Of a stretch of 33,080 nucleotides of DNA, positions 8,536-17,848 are shown piece after piece; positions within the stretch are counted from its first letter, which is position 1; every line of letters begins with the position of its first letter. Both the position numbers and the translations under genes were made by a program. Below the pieces are notes generated by a model, which saw nothing but the letters and a program-made list of their open reading frames with translations, searched no databases and was not told where the DNA came from. The stretch comes from Bradyrhizobium sp. AS23.2 (GTDB lineage: Bacteria > Pseudomonadota > Alphaproteobacteria > Rhizobiales > Xanthobacteraceae): assembly GCF_001908185.1 (NCBI RefSeq), contig NZ_LGHM01000087.1, forward strand, positions 1-33,080, in the 5' to 3' direction.

Positions 8536-9384
8536 GTGACCGGATTGACCCATCGCCAAGCCGAAATCCTCAACATCGCGCGCACTTCGGGCCGCGTCAT
8601 GGTCGAGGAGCTCGCGCGCCGGTTCGAGGTCTCGGCCCAGACCATCCGCAAGGATCTCAACGATCTCTGTGAACGCCGCTCGCTGACCCGCATCCATGGC
8701 GGCGCGATCATTGCCTCCGGCGTCGAAAACCTCGCCTACGAGGCGAGGCGCTTCGTCGCGGCCGACGAGAAGAAGGCGATCGGGGCTGCCGCCGCCTCGT
8801 TGATCCCGAACGGCTGCTCGCTCTTCATCAACATCGGCACCACGACCGAGGAGGTGGCGAGCGCGCTGACCTCGCATGAGGATCTCCTCGTCATCACCAA
8901 CAATCTCAATGTCGCGATGCTGCTCTATCGCCATCCCCGCATCGAGGTGGTGGTTGCCGGCGGCACGGTGAGGCGCGCCGACGGCGCCGTGGTCGGTTCG
9001 ACCGCGACGCAGCTTATCGGCCAGTTCAAGGTCGACTACGCCATCATCGGCGCCTCCGCGATCGACGAGGAGGGCGCGCTGCTCGACTTCGACTATCGCG
9101 AGGTGCAGGTGGCGCAGGCCATCATCGCCAACGCGCGCAGCGTCATGCTGGTGGCAGATTCGACCAAGCTCCGCCGCAGCGCGCCGGTGCGCATCGCGCA
9201 TATGACGCAGATCCAGACCTTCGTGACTGACCAGGAGCTTCCCGAACGCCTTGCCACGATCTGCCACAGCAAGGGCATCGAGGTGGTCGAGGCGATGCCG
9301 AAGGCGGCGGGGGATGTCGAGGACTCTCAGGCCGAGGCGCAGGACGCCGCGCCCGAAGCGGCGCCGGTGGTGCGGTTGCGATAG
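8536..9384 (+). CDS. glpR: DeoR-family regulator, GlpR-like
   Basis: Probable repressor of the glycerol genes that follow. The 282-residue protein has an N-terminal DeoR winged helix (residues 4-58, RQAEILNIARTSGRV and VSAQTIRKDLNDLCERRSL, then RIHGG) and a C-terminal sugar-phosphate sensor domain of the DeoRC type (INIGTTTEEVA, VVVAGGTVRRADGAVVG, ADSTKLRR). The GTG at 8536 has GAGG at 8524-8527; no better start is seen. The last 30 residues are rich in Ala, Glu and Asp and look disordered. Known GlpR proteins respond to glycerol-3-phosphate; the position before glpD and the transporter supports the same here. Candidate operators lie at 9693-9761. Confidence 0.88.
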   Translation: MTGLTHRQAEILNIARTSGRVMVEELARRFEVSAQTIRKDLNDLCERRSLTRIHGGAIIASGVENLAYEARRFVAADEKKAIGAAAASLIPNGCSLFINIGTTTEEVASALTSHEDLLVITNNLNVAMLLYRHPRIEVVVAGGTVRRADGAVVGSTATQLIGQFKVDYAIIGASAIDEEGALLDFDYREVQVAQAIIANARSVMLVADSTKLRRSAPVRIAHMTQIQTFVTDQELPERLATICHSKGIEVVEAMPKAAGDVEDSQAEAQDAAPEAAPVVRLR

Positions 9385-9462
9385 CACTCACATTTGTCCT
9401 CCCTTTGGAGGGCAGGGCCATCGCATATGATTGTTGAGAGGGTGCCGACCGTGCTCGGCCTG

Positions 9463-9577
9463 CCATGGTTCGAGACGCCCGCTTCGGCGGGCTCCTCACC
9501 ATGAGGGTTTGATATCTCGCCGCAAAACGCGACCTCATCCTGAGGGCCCGCCGTAAGGCGGGCGTCTCGAAGGATGG
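9463..9577. repeat. Palindromic repeat, family C
   Basis: The left half (from CCATGGTTCGAGACGCCCGC) and the right half (ending GGCGGGCGTCTCGAAGGATGG) are near-complementary, with internal arms CTCACCATGAGG and CCTCATCCTGAGG. Each half has its own hairpin (GCCCGC-TTCG-GCGGGC and CCCGCC-GTAA-GGCGGG). It is one copy of a large palindromic element typical of Bradyrhizobium intergenic DNA. Confidence 0.85.
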
Positions 9578-9692
9578 CCGCAGGCGCGCTTCCGCTCACG
9601 AGCGAAGTTCCCTCGTCTCGGACCCTTCCAGGGAGGGTGGATCGACGGCGGCTGCCTAATTCTTCACCCCACTGCCCACAGAAAATGTTCCG

Positions 9693-9761
9693 CTTTCACT
9701 TTCTTTCGCCTCTCTTTCATCTTGCTTTCGTTTTTGGGTGTGATCTAATCAAAAGCGAAAG
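9693..9761 (+). promoter_or_regulatory. Candidate GlpR operator array before glpD
   Basis: CTTTC occurs at 9693, 9703, 9714 and 9725, that is at 10, 11 and 11 base steps, always followed by A or G. The last copy, CTTTCG (9725-9730), has an inverted partner CGAAAG at 9756-9761. DeoR-family repressors are known to bind such short phased repeats. The array ends 34 bases before the glpD start, where a repressor would block transcription. Confidence 0.5.
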
Positions 9762-9795
9762 TAGCCGCTCGGAGGAACGAGCGGTCGCCGGGGGG

Positions 9796-11346
9796 ATGCG
9801 TCTGTTGGAGCGTATTTTCGACCTCGCCATCATCGGAGGCGGTGTTAACGGCTGCGGCATCGCGCGTGACGCAGTGGGCCGCGGCAACACGGTTTTCCTT
9901 TGCGAAATGAACGATTTGGCGAGCGGGACGTCGTCCTGGTCGACCAAGCTGGTGCATGGCGGCCTGCGCTATCTCGAATATTACGAGTTCCGCCTGGTCC
10001 GCGAAGCGCTGATCGAGCGCGAGATCCTCTGGGGGGTCGCGCCCCACATCATCCGCCCCCTGCGTTTCGTTTTGCCGCATCACGCCGGCCTGCGGCCCGC
10101 CTGGCTGCTGCGTCTCGGTCTCTTCCTCTATGACCACATCGGCGGTCGCCACCTGTTGCCGGCGACGCGCTCGGTCGATCTCCGGCGCGACGAGGTCGGG
10201 CGCCCCCTGATTCCAAACCGCTACAGCCGCGCATTCGAATATTCCGACTGCTTCGTCGATGACGCCCGCCTCGTCGTGCTCAACGCGCGCGATGCCGCTG
10301 ACAAGGGCGCCGAGATCCGCACCCGCACCCGCGCCACCGACATCCGCCAGTCCGACGGCATCTGGACCGTCAGCATGGTCGACACGCTGACCGGCGCGCG
10401 CTCGTCCATCCAGGCCCGCGCGCTGGTCAATGCCGGCGGCCCCTGGGTCGAGGACGTGCTCGGCCGCGGCGTCGGCGTGAAAGCGAAAGCCAAGGTGCGC
10501 CTGGTGCAGGGCTCGCACATCGTGGTCAAGAAGCTCTACGACCACGATCGCGCCTATATGTTCCAGAACGCGGATGGCCGCATCATCTTCGTCATTCCGT
10601 ATCAGGACGACTTCACGCTGATCGGCACCACCGATCGCGACTATGACGGCGATCCCTCCAAGGTGAAGGCGACGGCCGAGGAGATCCAGTATCTCTGCGC
10701 CGCCGCAAGCGAATATCTGGCCAAGCCGGTGACGCCGGAGGACGTGGTCTGGACCTATTCCGGCGTGCGGCCGCTCTATGACGACGGCGCCAGTGAAGCC
10801 AAGGCCGCGACCCGCGACTATGTGTTCGAGCTCGACACGCCCGGCGGCGTGCCGCTGCTCTCGATCTATGGCGGCAAGATCACGACCTATCGCCGCCTCG
10901 CCGAAGAGGCGCTGGAACGGCTCGCGCCCTATCTTCGCAGTGCGAAAGCACGCGAGGGCTGGACCGGCAAATGGCCGCTGCCCGGCGGCGAAATGGGGGT
11001 GTCCGACGTCGATGGCCTGATCGCCGAGCTCCAGCGCGGCTATCCTTTTCTCAGCCACGAGCATGCGCGGCGCCTTACGCGCGCGTACGGCACCAGGGCC
11101 ATCAAACTGCTCGGCGATGCGAAATCGGCGGCCGATCTGGGCAAGACTTTCGGGGCGACGCTGACCGAGCGCGAAGTCCGCTACCTCATGGCCAACGAAT
11201 GGGCCGTCACGGCCGAGGACATCGTGTGGCGCCGCTCCAAGCTCGGCCTGCGACTATCTGCCGACGAGATCGCGGCGCTGAACGACTGGATTGCAACCCA
11301 CGGAGTGCCGCAAAGTCCCCTGTTGGAAGCAGGAGGACGCTCATGA
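9796..11346 (+). CDS. glpD: Glycerol-3-phosphate dehydrogenase (FAD, membrane-associated)
   Basis: Oxidises glycerol-3-phosphate to dihydroxyacetone phosphate and passes electrons to quinone at the inner membrane. The 516-residue protein starts with the dinucleotide fold DLAIIGGGVNGCGIARDA (GxGxxG near residues 14-19) and has the GlpD signatures LASGTSSWSTKLVHGGLRYLE and FVIPYQDDFTLIGTTD, with SIYGGKITTYRRLAEEAL near the end of the FAD domain and a C-terminal cap domain. An upstream in-frame extension to 9574 exists, but ATG 9796 matches the family's usual N-terminus. The stop overlaps the glpS start (ATGA at 11343-11346), so glpD leads the transporter operon. Confidence 0.95.
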   Translation: MRLLERIFDLAIIGGGVNGCGIARDAVGRGNTVFLCEMNDLASGTSSWSTKLVHGGLRYLEYYEFRLVREALIEREILWGVAPHIIRPLRFVLPHHAGLRPAWLLRLGLFLYDHIGGRHLLPATRSVDLRRDEVGRPLIPNRYSRAFEYSDCFVDDARLVVLNARDAADKGAEIRTRTRATDIRQSDGIWTVSMVDTLTGARSSIQARALVNAGGPWVEDVLGRGVGVKAKAKVRLVQGSHIVVKKLYDHDRAYMFQNADGRIIFVIPYQDDFTLIGTTDRDYDGDPSKVKATAEEIQYLCAAASEYLAKPVTPEDVVWTYSGVRPLYDDGASEAKAATRDYVFELDTPGGVPLLSIYGGKITTYRRLAEEALERLAPYLRSAKAREGWTGKWPLPGGEMGVSDVDGLIAELQRGYPFLSHEHARRLTRAYGTRAIKLLGDAKSAADLGKTFGATLTEREVRYLMANEWAVTAEDIVWRRSKLGLRLSADEIAALNDWIATHGVPQSPLLEAGGRS

Positions 11347-12482
11347 GCGTGACACTCGATCAGGTGACCCGGACTGTCGACGGGATTCCGCATATCCGCG
11401 ACGTCTCGCTGACGCTCGAGAGCGGCACCCTCAACGTGCTGCTTGGGCCGACACTGTCCGGCAAGACCTCGATCATGCGGCTGCTGGCCGGCCTCGACAA
11501 GCCGACGTCGGGCAAGGTGCTGGTCAATGCCAGGGACGTCACCGGAGTCGACGTGCGCCAGCGCTCGGTAGCGATGGTCTATCAGCAGTTCATCAATTAC
11601 CCCTCGCTCACGGTCTATGAAAACATCGCCTCGCCCTTGCGCGTGCAGGGCAAGCCGCGCGAGGAGATCGAGAAGCGCGTGGCGGAGGCCGCAAGATTGC
11701 TGCGGCTCGAGCCATTCCTCAAGCGCACGCCGCTCCAGCTCTCCGGCGGCCAGCAGCAGCGCACCGCGATCGCGCGCGCGCTCGTGAAGGGCGCGGACCT
11801 CGTGCTGCTCGACGAGCCGCTCGCCAATCTCGACTACAAGCTCCGCGAGGAGCTGCGCGCCGAGTTGCCGCGCATCTTCGAGGCCTCGGGCGCGATCTTC
11901 GTCTACGCCACCACCGAGCCGACCGAGGCGCTGCTGCTCGGCGGCAACACGGTCTGCATGTGGCAAGGCCAGGCGCTGCAGATCGGCGAGACCGCCAACG
12001 TCTACCGCCGGCCGCAGACCTTGCGGGTCGCGCAGGTGTTCTCCGATCCGCCGCTCAATCTCGTCGGCATCGAGAAGAAGAACGGCTCCGTGCAGTATGC
12101 CGGCGGCACGGCGTCGCCGGCCTCGGGCCTCTATTCATCGCTGGCCGACGGCGCCTATCGTGTCGGCTTTCGCGCGCATCAGCTCGGGCTTGCCAATGGC
12201 GAGGCCGACCGTCATGCCTTCCACGCCACGGTGACGGTGACCGAGATCACCGGTTCGGAGAGTTTCGTGCATCTGACCCGCGACGGCTTGAACTGGGTTG
12301 CGGTCTTGCACGGCGTGCACGAATTCGAGCCCGGCCAGACCATCGACGCCGTGCTCGATCCGAATGATGTCTTCGTGTTCGACGCGGCCGACCGCCTGGT
12401 CGCCGCGCCTGGTCTCCTAGCGTTTTCAAGCGAAGTGCCTGGCGGTTCGCGTGAAGAAAACGCGTCAAAGAAAAACAGCTGA
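11343..12482 (+). CDS. glpS: Glycerol ABC importer ATPase 1
   Basis: One of two MalK-type ATPases of the glycerol importer known from Rhizobium leguminosarum (GlpSTPQUV). The 379-residue protein has Walker A GPTLSGKTS (35-43), Q-loop near Gln81, an intact signature LSGGQQQR (133-140), Walker B LVLLDEP (153-159) and a C-terminal TOBE-like domain. The switch histidine is missing: in VYATTEPTEAL, Thr191 stands where MalK-type proteins have His (THDQ becomes TTEP). The C-terminal 20 or so residues are encoded by a palindromic repeat at 12420-12463. ATG 11343 overlaps the glpD stop; an upstream in-frame extension would lie inside glpD. Confidence 0.92.
   Translation: MSVTLDQVTRTVDGIPHIRDVSLTLESGTLNVLLGPTLSGKTSIMRLLAGLDKPTSGKVLVNARDVTGVDVRQRSVAMVYQQFINYPSLTVYENIASPLRVQGKPREEIEKRVAEAARLLRLEPFLKRTPLQLSGGQQQRTAIARALVKGADLVLLDEPLANLDYKLREELRAELPRIFEASGAIFVYATTEPTEALLLGGNTVCMWQGQALQIGETANVYRRPQTLRVAQVFSDPPLNLVGIEKKNGSVQYAGGTASPASGLYSSLADGAYRVGFRAHQLGLANGEADRHAFHATVTVTEITGSESFVHLTRDGLNWVAVLHGVHEFEPGQTIDAVLDPNDVFVFDAADRLVAAPGLLAFSSEVPGGSREENASKKNS
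12420..12463. repeat. Palindromic repeat, family E, inside the glpS coding region
   Basis: GCGTTTTC (12420-12427) and GAAAACGC (12456-12463) form the outer stem; GCGAA (12430-12434) and TTCGC (12446-12450) form the inner stem. The same element in reverse orientation lies at 31771-31813. Here it is read in frame and gives GlpS residues from about LAFSSEVPGGS to REENA, followed by SKKNS and the stop. Confidence 0.85.
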
Positions 12483-12494
12483 GGGAGATGCGCC

Positions 12495-13579
12495 ATGGCC
12501 CGCATTGACCTCGTCGATCTCGCCCATTCCTACGGCGGCAACGATGCGCCGCAGGAAAGCTTTGCGCTGAAGCCGGTGACCATGACCTGGCGGCAGGGCG
12601 GCGCCTACGCGCTGCTCGGACCGTCCGGCTGCGGCAAGACCACGCTACTCAACGTCATCTCCGGCATCATCACGCCGTCGCGGGGGAAAATCCTGTTCGA
12701 CGGCAAGGACATCACACCGCTGTCGACCCAGAAGCGCAACATCGCCCAGGTGTTCCAGTTTCCGGTGATCTACGACACGATGACGGTGGGGCAGAACCTG
12801 GCGTTTCCGCTGAAGAACCGCGGCGTGCCGAAGGCCGAGATCGACAAGCGTGTCGCCGAGATCGGCCGCCTGCTCGACCTCGAGCCCTATCTGAACCGCA
12901 AGGCGACGCGGCTCACGGCGGACGCCAAGCAGAAGATCTCGCTCGGCCGGGGTCTCGTTCGTTCCGACGTCGCCGCCGTGCTGTTCGACGAGCCGCTGAC
13001 CGTGATCGATCCCGAGCTGAAATGGCAGCTCCGCTCCAAGCTGAAGGCGCTGCATCGCGAGCTCGACCTCACGATGATCTACGTCACGCATGACCAGACC
13101 GAGGCGCTGACCTTCGCCGACACCGTGGTCGTCATGCATGACGGCCGTGTGGTGCAGAGCGGCACGCCGGCCGAGCTGTTCGACAAGCCGGCGCATACCT
13201 TCGTCGGTTATTTCATCGGCTCGCCCGGCATGAACATTCTGCCGGCGGAGGTGAGGGGACGCGAGGCGCGGATCGACGGCCATGCCATCACGCTCAACCG
13301 CAGCTACGACAATCTGCCTGATGGCGCCAAGATCGAGATCGGCGTGCGCCCTGAGTTCGTGGAGGTCGTCACGTCCGCGCCCGGTCTGCTCAGCGCAAAG
13401 ATCGAACGCATCGACGATCTCGGCCGCATCCGTTTTGCGCGCACGCGCCTCGGCGACGTAAAGCTCGCCGCGCGCGCGCCGGCGGGCTTCACGAGCTCAG
13501 ACGGCACGGCCGGGCTGAAATTCGATCCGTCGCATATCCACGTCTATGCCGACAGCCTTCTGGTGGAGGGAGCCGCCTG

Positions 13580-13580
<1 letters not shown>
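12495..13580 (+). CDS. glpT: Glycerol ABC importer ATPase 2
   Basis: Partner ATPase of GlpS (not the E. coli glycerol-3-phosphate antiporter of the same name). The 361-residue protein has a canonical Walker A GPSGCGKTT (42-50), Q-loop Gln88 in VFQFP, Walker B AVLFDEP (161-167) and an intact switch His199 in IYVTHDQTEAL. The ABC signature is degenerate: LTADAKQ (140-146) replaces LSGGQ, and the D-loop reads TVID. A TOBE-like regulatory domain follows. GAGGGAG precedes ATG 12495. The gene follows glpS by 12 bases and overlaps glpP (TGATG at 13578-13582). With GlpS it should form an asymmetric heterodimer on GlpP/GlpQ. Confidence 0.92.
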
Positions 13581-14553
<973 letters not shown>

Positions 14554-14554
<1 letters not shown>

Positions 14555-15360
14555 TGCACTCGATTCCCGGACGTCGCGTCATCATGGCGCTGTTCCTGAT
14601 CTTCCTGCTGTTGCCGATCTACTGGCTCGTCAACATGAGCTTCAAGACCAACGCCGAGATCGTCTCGACGATGACGCTGTGGCCGCATACGCCGACGCTC
14701 CAGCACTACAGGCGCATCTTCACCGACGAGAGCTGGTATTCCGGCTACATCAACTCGCTGGAATACGTCGTCCTCAACACCATCATCTCGATCTCGGTGG
14801 CGCTGCCGGCGGCCTACGCTTTCTCGCGCTACCGTTTCCTCGGCGACAAGCATCTGTTCTTCTGGCTGTTGTCGAACCGCATGGCGCCGGCCGCGGTCTA
14901 CGCGCTGCCGTTCTTCAACCTCTATTCGGCGATCGGCCTGTTCGATACGCCCTGGGCGGTCGCGCTCGCGCACTGCATCTTCAACGTTCCGCTCGCGGTG
15001 TGGATCCTCGAAGGCTTCGTCTCCGGCGTGCCACGCGAGATCGACGAGACCGCGTTCCTCGACGGCTATTCCTTCCCGCGCTTCTTCATCAAGATCCTGG
15101 TGCCGCTGATCGCGAGCGGCATCGGCGTCGCCGCGTTCTTCTGCTTCATGTTCTCCTGGGTCGAGCTGCTGCTTGCGCGCACGCTGACCTCGGTGCACGC
15201 CAAGCCGATCGCCGCGATCATGACGCGCACAGTGTCGGCGGCCGGCATGGACTGGGGCCTGCTGGCTGCTGCCGGCGTCCTCACCATCATTCCGGGCGCG
15301 CTCGTGATCTGGTTCGTCCGCAATTACATCGCGAGCGGTTTTGCGCTCGGTCGGGTCTAG
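14554..15360 (+). CDS. glpQ: Glycerol ABC importer permease 2
   Basis: Second channel subunit, MalG/UgpE type, 268 residues with about six membrane spans (first span VIMALFLIFLLLPIYWLVNM). The EAA-type loop is REIDETAFLDGYSFPRFFIK with the following ILVPL, near residues 160-185. It is not the E. coli glycerophosphodiesterase GlpQ. The start overlaps the glpP stop. The next gene is separated by 69 bases that hold a palindromic repeat, so this is the first real gap in the operon after the core genes. Confidence 0.93.
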
Positions 15361-15369
15361 GGAGAGAGC

Positions 15370-15414
15370 GCATGATCCCGAAAAGTGGAATCCGGTTTTC
15401 GGACCAGATCATGC
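15370..15414. repeat. Palindromic repeat, family F, between glpQ and glpU
   Basis: GCATGATC (15370-15377) pairs with GATCATGC (15407-15414), and CCGAAAA pairs with the internal TTTTCGG. A long near-perfect stem of a type widespread in Rhizobiales intergenic DNA. It begins 10 bases after the glpQ stop and ends just before the glpU ribosome site AAGGAG (15418-15423). Confidence 0.85.
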
Positions 15415-15429
15415 GCAAGGAGTAAGAGC

Positions 15430-15759
15430 ATGGAATCCATCGCATGGATGGCCTGGACGTTGCCGACGGCGATCTTCTTCGCCGCGCTCGCGTGCACGCT
15501 TCTCGTGATGACCTGGCTCGCCGCGGTCTATCCCGAAGCCGAGCGCGTCGGTGTGCTCCGCATTCCGACCACGCGCGGCGACCGCCTGTTCATCTCGCTG
15601 ATATCAGCAGCCGTCATCCACCTCCTGTGGATCGGTCTCGTCGGCACCGACGCGATCGCCACGCTGCCGATCGGCGAGGATGGCTTTGAGATTTCGAGCC
15701 TGTGGCTCGCAAGTGGGATTTCGCTGGCCACGGCCGTGCTCATTTTCCGCACGGTCTGA
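15430..15759 (+). CDS. glpU: Small membrane protein of the glycerol transporter locus (DUF2160 type)
   Basis: The 109-residue protein corresponds in position to GlpU of the R. leguminosarum glycerol locus and looks like the DUF2160 family. It has about three membrane spans: residues 8-34, 53-73 and 88-107, joined by a basic loop (VLRIPTTRGDR). ATG 15430 has AAGGAG at 15418-15423; an open frame from 15385 would start inside the palindromic repeat, so it was not used. Its role in transport is not established; an accessory membrane subunit is the simplest guess. Confidence 0.82.
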   Translation: MESIAWMAWTLPTAIFFAALACTLLVMTWLAAVYPEAERVGVLRIPTTRGDRLFISLISAAVIHLLWIGLVGTDAIATLPIGEDGFEISSLWLASGISLATAVLIFRTV

Positions 15760-15782
15760 AGCCCGCGAAGGGACGGCCAGAT

Positions 15783-15797
15783 CCGGGGGCAACCCGG
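15783..15797 (+). other. Small hairpin before glpV
   Basis: CCGGG (15783-15787) and CCCGG (15793-15797) form a short stem 38 bases before the glpV start. It lies between glpU and the binding-protein gene, where a structure could stabilise the downstream message. Evidence is positional only. Confidence 0.3.
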
Positions 15798-15835
15798 GCC
15801 TGTATAAAAGTTTGTCGCTGCAACGGAGGAACAAC

Positions 15836-17632
15836 ATGCGACAGTTTAGGAGAAGGAAAGGTCCATTGACCAAGAATAGCTTTCTGACCATGTCCAGCGC
15901 CGCCGCGATTTTGGCGGTGTCGTTCGCCGTCTCGGCGCCGGTTCGCGCCGCCGACGACGCCACAATCCAGAAGTGGATTGCGGAATTCCAGCCCTCGACG
16001 CTGTCGAAGGACGACCAGAAGAAGGAGCTGGAGTGGTTCGCAAAGGCGGCCGAGCCCTTCAAGGGCATGGAGATCAACGTCGTCTCCGAGACTATCACGA
16101 CCCACGAATACGAGTCGCAGACGCTGGCCAAGGCGTTCTCCGAGCTCACCGGCATCAAGCTCAAGCACGACATCATCCAGGAAGGTGACGTCGTCGAGAA
16201 GCTGCAGACCCAGATGCAGTCCGGCAAGAACGTCTATGACGGCTGGATCAACGACTCCGACCTGATCGGCACCCACTTCCGCTACAACCAGACCATTGCC
16301 CTGTCGGACTACATGACCGGCGAGGGCAAGGAAGTCACCGATCCCATGCTCGACGTCAACGATTTCATCGGCAAGTCGTTCGGCACGGCGCCGGATGGCA
16401 AGCTCTACCAGCTGCCCGACCAGCAGTTCGCGAACCTCTATTGGTTCCGCTACGACTGGTTCACCAACCCCGACTATAAGGCCAAGTTCAAGGCCAAATA
16501 TGGCTACGACCTCGGCGTTCCCGTGAACTGGTCAGCCTATGAGGACATCGCCGAGTTCTTCACCAACGACATCAAGGAGATCAACGGCGTCAAGGTCTAC
16601 GGCCATATGGACTATGGCAAGAAGGACCCCTCGCTCGGCTGGCGTTTCACCGACGCCTGGCTGTCGATGGCTGGTAACGGCGACAAGGGCATTCCGAACG
16701 GTCTGCCGGTCGACGAATGGGGCATCCGTATGGAAGGCTGCCGTCCGGTCGGCTCCTCGATCGAGCGCGGCGGCGACACCAACGGTCCGGCTGCGGTCTA
16801 CTCGATCACCAAGTACCTCGACTGGATGAAGAAGTATGCTCCGCCGCAGGCTCAGGGCATGACCTTCTCCGAGTCGGGTCCGGTGCCGGCGCAGGGCAAC
16901 ATTGCCCAGCAGATGTTCTGGTACACCGCCTTCACCGCCGACATGGTGAAGCCCGGCATTGCAGTGATGAACGCGGACGGTACGCCGAAGTGGCGTATGG
17001 CTCCGTCGCCGCACGGCGCGTACTGGAAGGAAGGCATGAAGCTCGGCTACCAGGACGCGGGCTCGCTCACGCTCCTGAAGTCGACCCCGGCGGATCGCCG
17101 CAAGGCAGCCTGGCTCTATCTCCAGTTCATCGTCTCCAAGACGGTGTCGCTGAAGAAGAGCCATGTCGGTCTCACCTTCATCCGTGAATCGGACATCTGG
17201 GACAAGTCGTTCACCGAGCGTGCGCCGAAGCTCGGCGGCCTGATCGAGTTCTACCGCTCGCCCGCGCGCGTGCAGTGGACCCCGACCGGCAACAACGTGC
17301 CTGACTATCCGAAGCTCGCTCAGCTCTGGTGGCAGAACATCGGCGATGCGTCGTCCGGTACGAAGACGCCGCAGCAGGCGATGGATGCACTCGCGGCCGC
17401 TCAGGACTCCGTCATGGAGCGCCTGGAAAAGTCCGGCGTGCAGGGCGCCTGCGGTCCGAAGCTGCACAAGAAGGAAACGGCCGAATACTGGTTCGCCAAG
17501 GCCCAGAAGGACGGCACCATCGCCCCGCAGCGCAAGCTTGCCAACGAGAAGCCGAAGGGCGAGACGGTCGACTACGACACGCTGATCAAGTCGTGGCCGG
17601 CAACCCCGCCCAAGCGCGCGGAAGCCAAGTAA
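15836..17632 (+). CDS. glpV: Glycerol ABC importer periplasmic binding protein
   Basis: Predicted periplasmic receptor that delivers glycerol to GlpPQ. The 598-residue precursor has a long signal peptide (basic QFRRRKGPLTKN, hydrophobic MSSAAAILAVSFAVSAPV, probable cut after VRA before ADDATIQ). The mature part is a large family-1 solute-binding protein, with TLAKAFSELTGIKLKHDIIQ near the N-terminus and a Trp/Tyr-rich middle (QFANLYWFRYDWF). GGAGGA at 15825-15830 precedes ATG 15836; the upstream open frame is not needed. Family-1 receptors of sugars are usually 400-450 residues, so this is the longer GlpV/TTHA-like type. It ends the operon, followed by a strong terminator. No glycerol kinase gene follows. 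Confidence 0.93.
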   Translation: MRQFRRRKGPLTKNSFLTMSSAAAILAVSFAVSAPVRAADDATIQKWIAEFQPSTLSKDDQKKELEWFAKAAEPFKGMEINVVSETITTHEYESQTLAKAFSELTGIKLKHDIIQEGDVVEKLQTQMQSGKNVYDGWINDSDLIGTHFRYNQTIALSDYMTGEGKEVTDPMLDVNDFIGKSFGTAPDGKLYQLPDQQFANLYWFRYDWFTNPDYKAKFKAKYGYDLGVPVNWSAYEDIAEFFTNDIKEINGVKVYGHMDYGKKDPSLGWRFTDAWLSMAGNGDKGIPNGLPVDEWGIRMEGCRPVGSSIERGGDTNGPAAVYSITKYLDWMKKYAPPQAQGMTFSESGPVPAQGNIAQQMFWYTAFTADMVKPGIAVMNADGTPKWRMAPSPHGAYWKEGMKLGYQDAGSLTLLKSTPADRRKAAWLYLQFIVSKTVSLKKSHVGLTFIRESDIWDKSFTERAPKLGGLIEFYRSPARVQWTPTGNNVPDYPKLAQLWWQNIGDASSGTKTPQQAMDALAAAQDSVMERLEKSGVQGACGPKLHKKETAEYWFAKAQKDGTIAPQRKLANEKPKGETVDYDTLIKSWPATPPKRAEAK

Positions 17633-17660
17633 GCGGCGCGCATAGCGTCATCAAACACGA

Positions 17661-17690
17661 AAGGCCGGGAGCGATCCCGGCCTTTTTTTT
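17661..17690 (+). terminator. Rho-independent terminator of the glp operon
   Basis: AAGGCCGGGA (17661-17670), loop GCGA, then TCCCGGCCTT (17675-17684) running into TTTTTT. A perfect 10-bp GC-rich stem with a T run, 28 bases after the glpV stop. Confidence 0.95.
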
Positions 17691-17735
17691 GTGGTGGACG
17701 TCGAGAGCGGCGATTGTGTCGACTAAATACTCGGT

Positions 17736-17836
17736 GTCATCGCCCGCGAAGGCGGGCGATCCAGTACGCCGCAGCCTTTCGGTCGAATCTCGCTGCTGGT
17801 AGAATACTGGATGCCCCGCCTTCGCGGGGCATGACA
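17736..17836. repeat. Palindromic repeat, family B, copy 1
   Basis: The ends are GTCATCGCCCGC and GCGGGGCATGAC, with inner arms GCGATCCAGTA and TACTGGATGCCCCGC. Each half has a hairpin (CCCGC-GAA-GGCGGG and CCCCGC-CTTC-GCGGGG). It lies 13 bases from the end of the minus-strand reductase gene, in a convergent gap. Other copies are at 19778-19897 and 25594-25694. Confidence 0.88.
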
Positions 17837-17848
17837 GTGTGTGTGCCC

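Larger units (their letters stand above)
9385..9795. other. Intergenic region between glpR and glpD
   Basis: No separate gene is seen. A short hairpin (CTCC/GGAG) lies at 9399-9410, right after glpR, without a T run. A large inverted-repeat element occupies 9463-9577. Phased CTTTC repeats and an inverted CTTTCG/CGAAAG pair lie at 9693-9761. GGAGG (9771-9775) and a G run just before ATG 9796 are possible ribosome sites for glpD. An open frame starting at 9574 continues into glpD, but its first 74 codons are repeat and promoter DNA. Confidence 0.6.

Noticed and set aside
9574..9795. N-terminal extension of glpD
   Set aside because: The frame is open, but it translates repeat DNA and the phased operator region, and the family start is at 9796.
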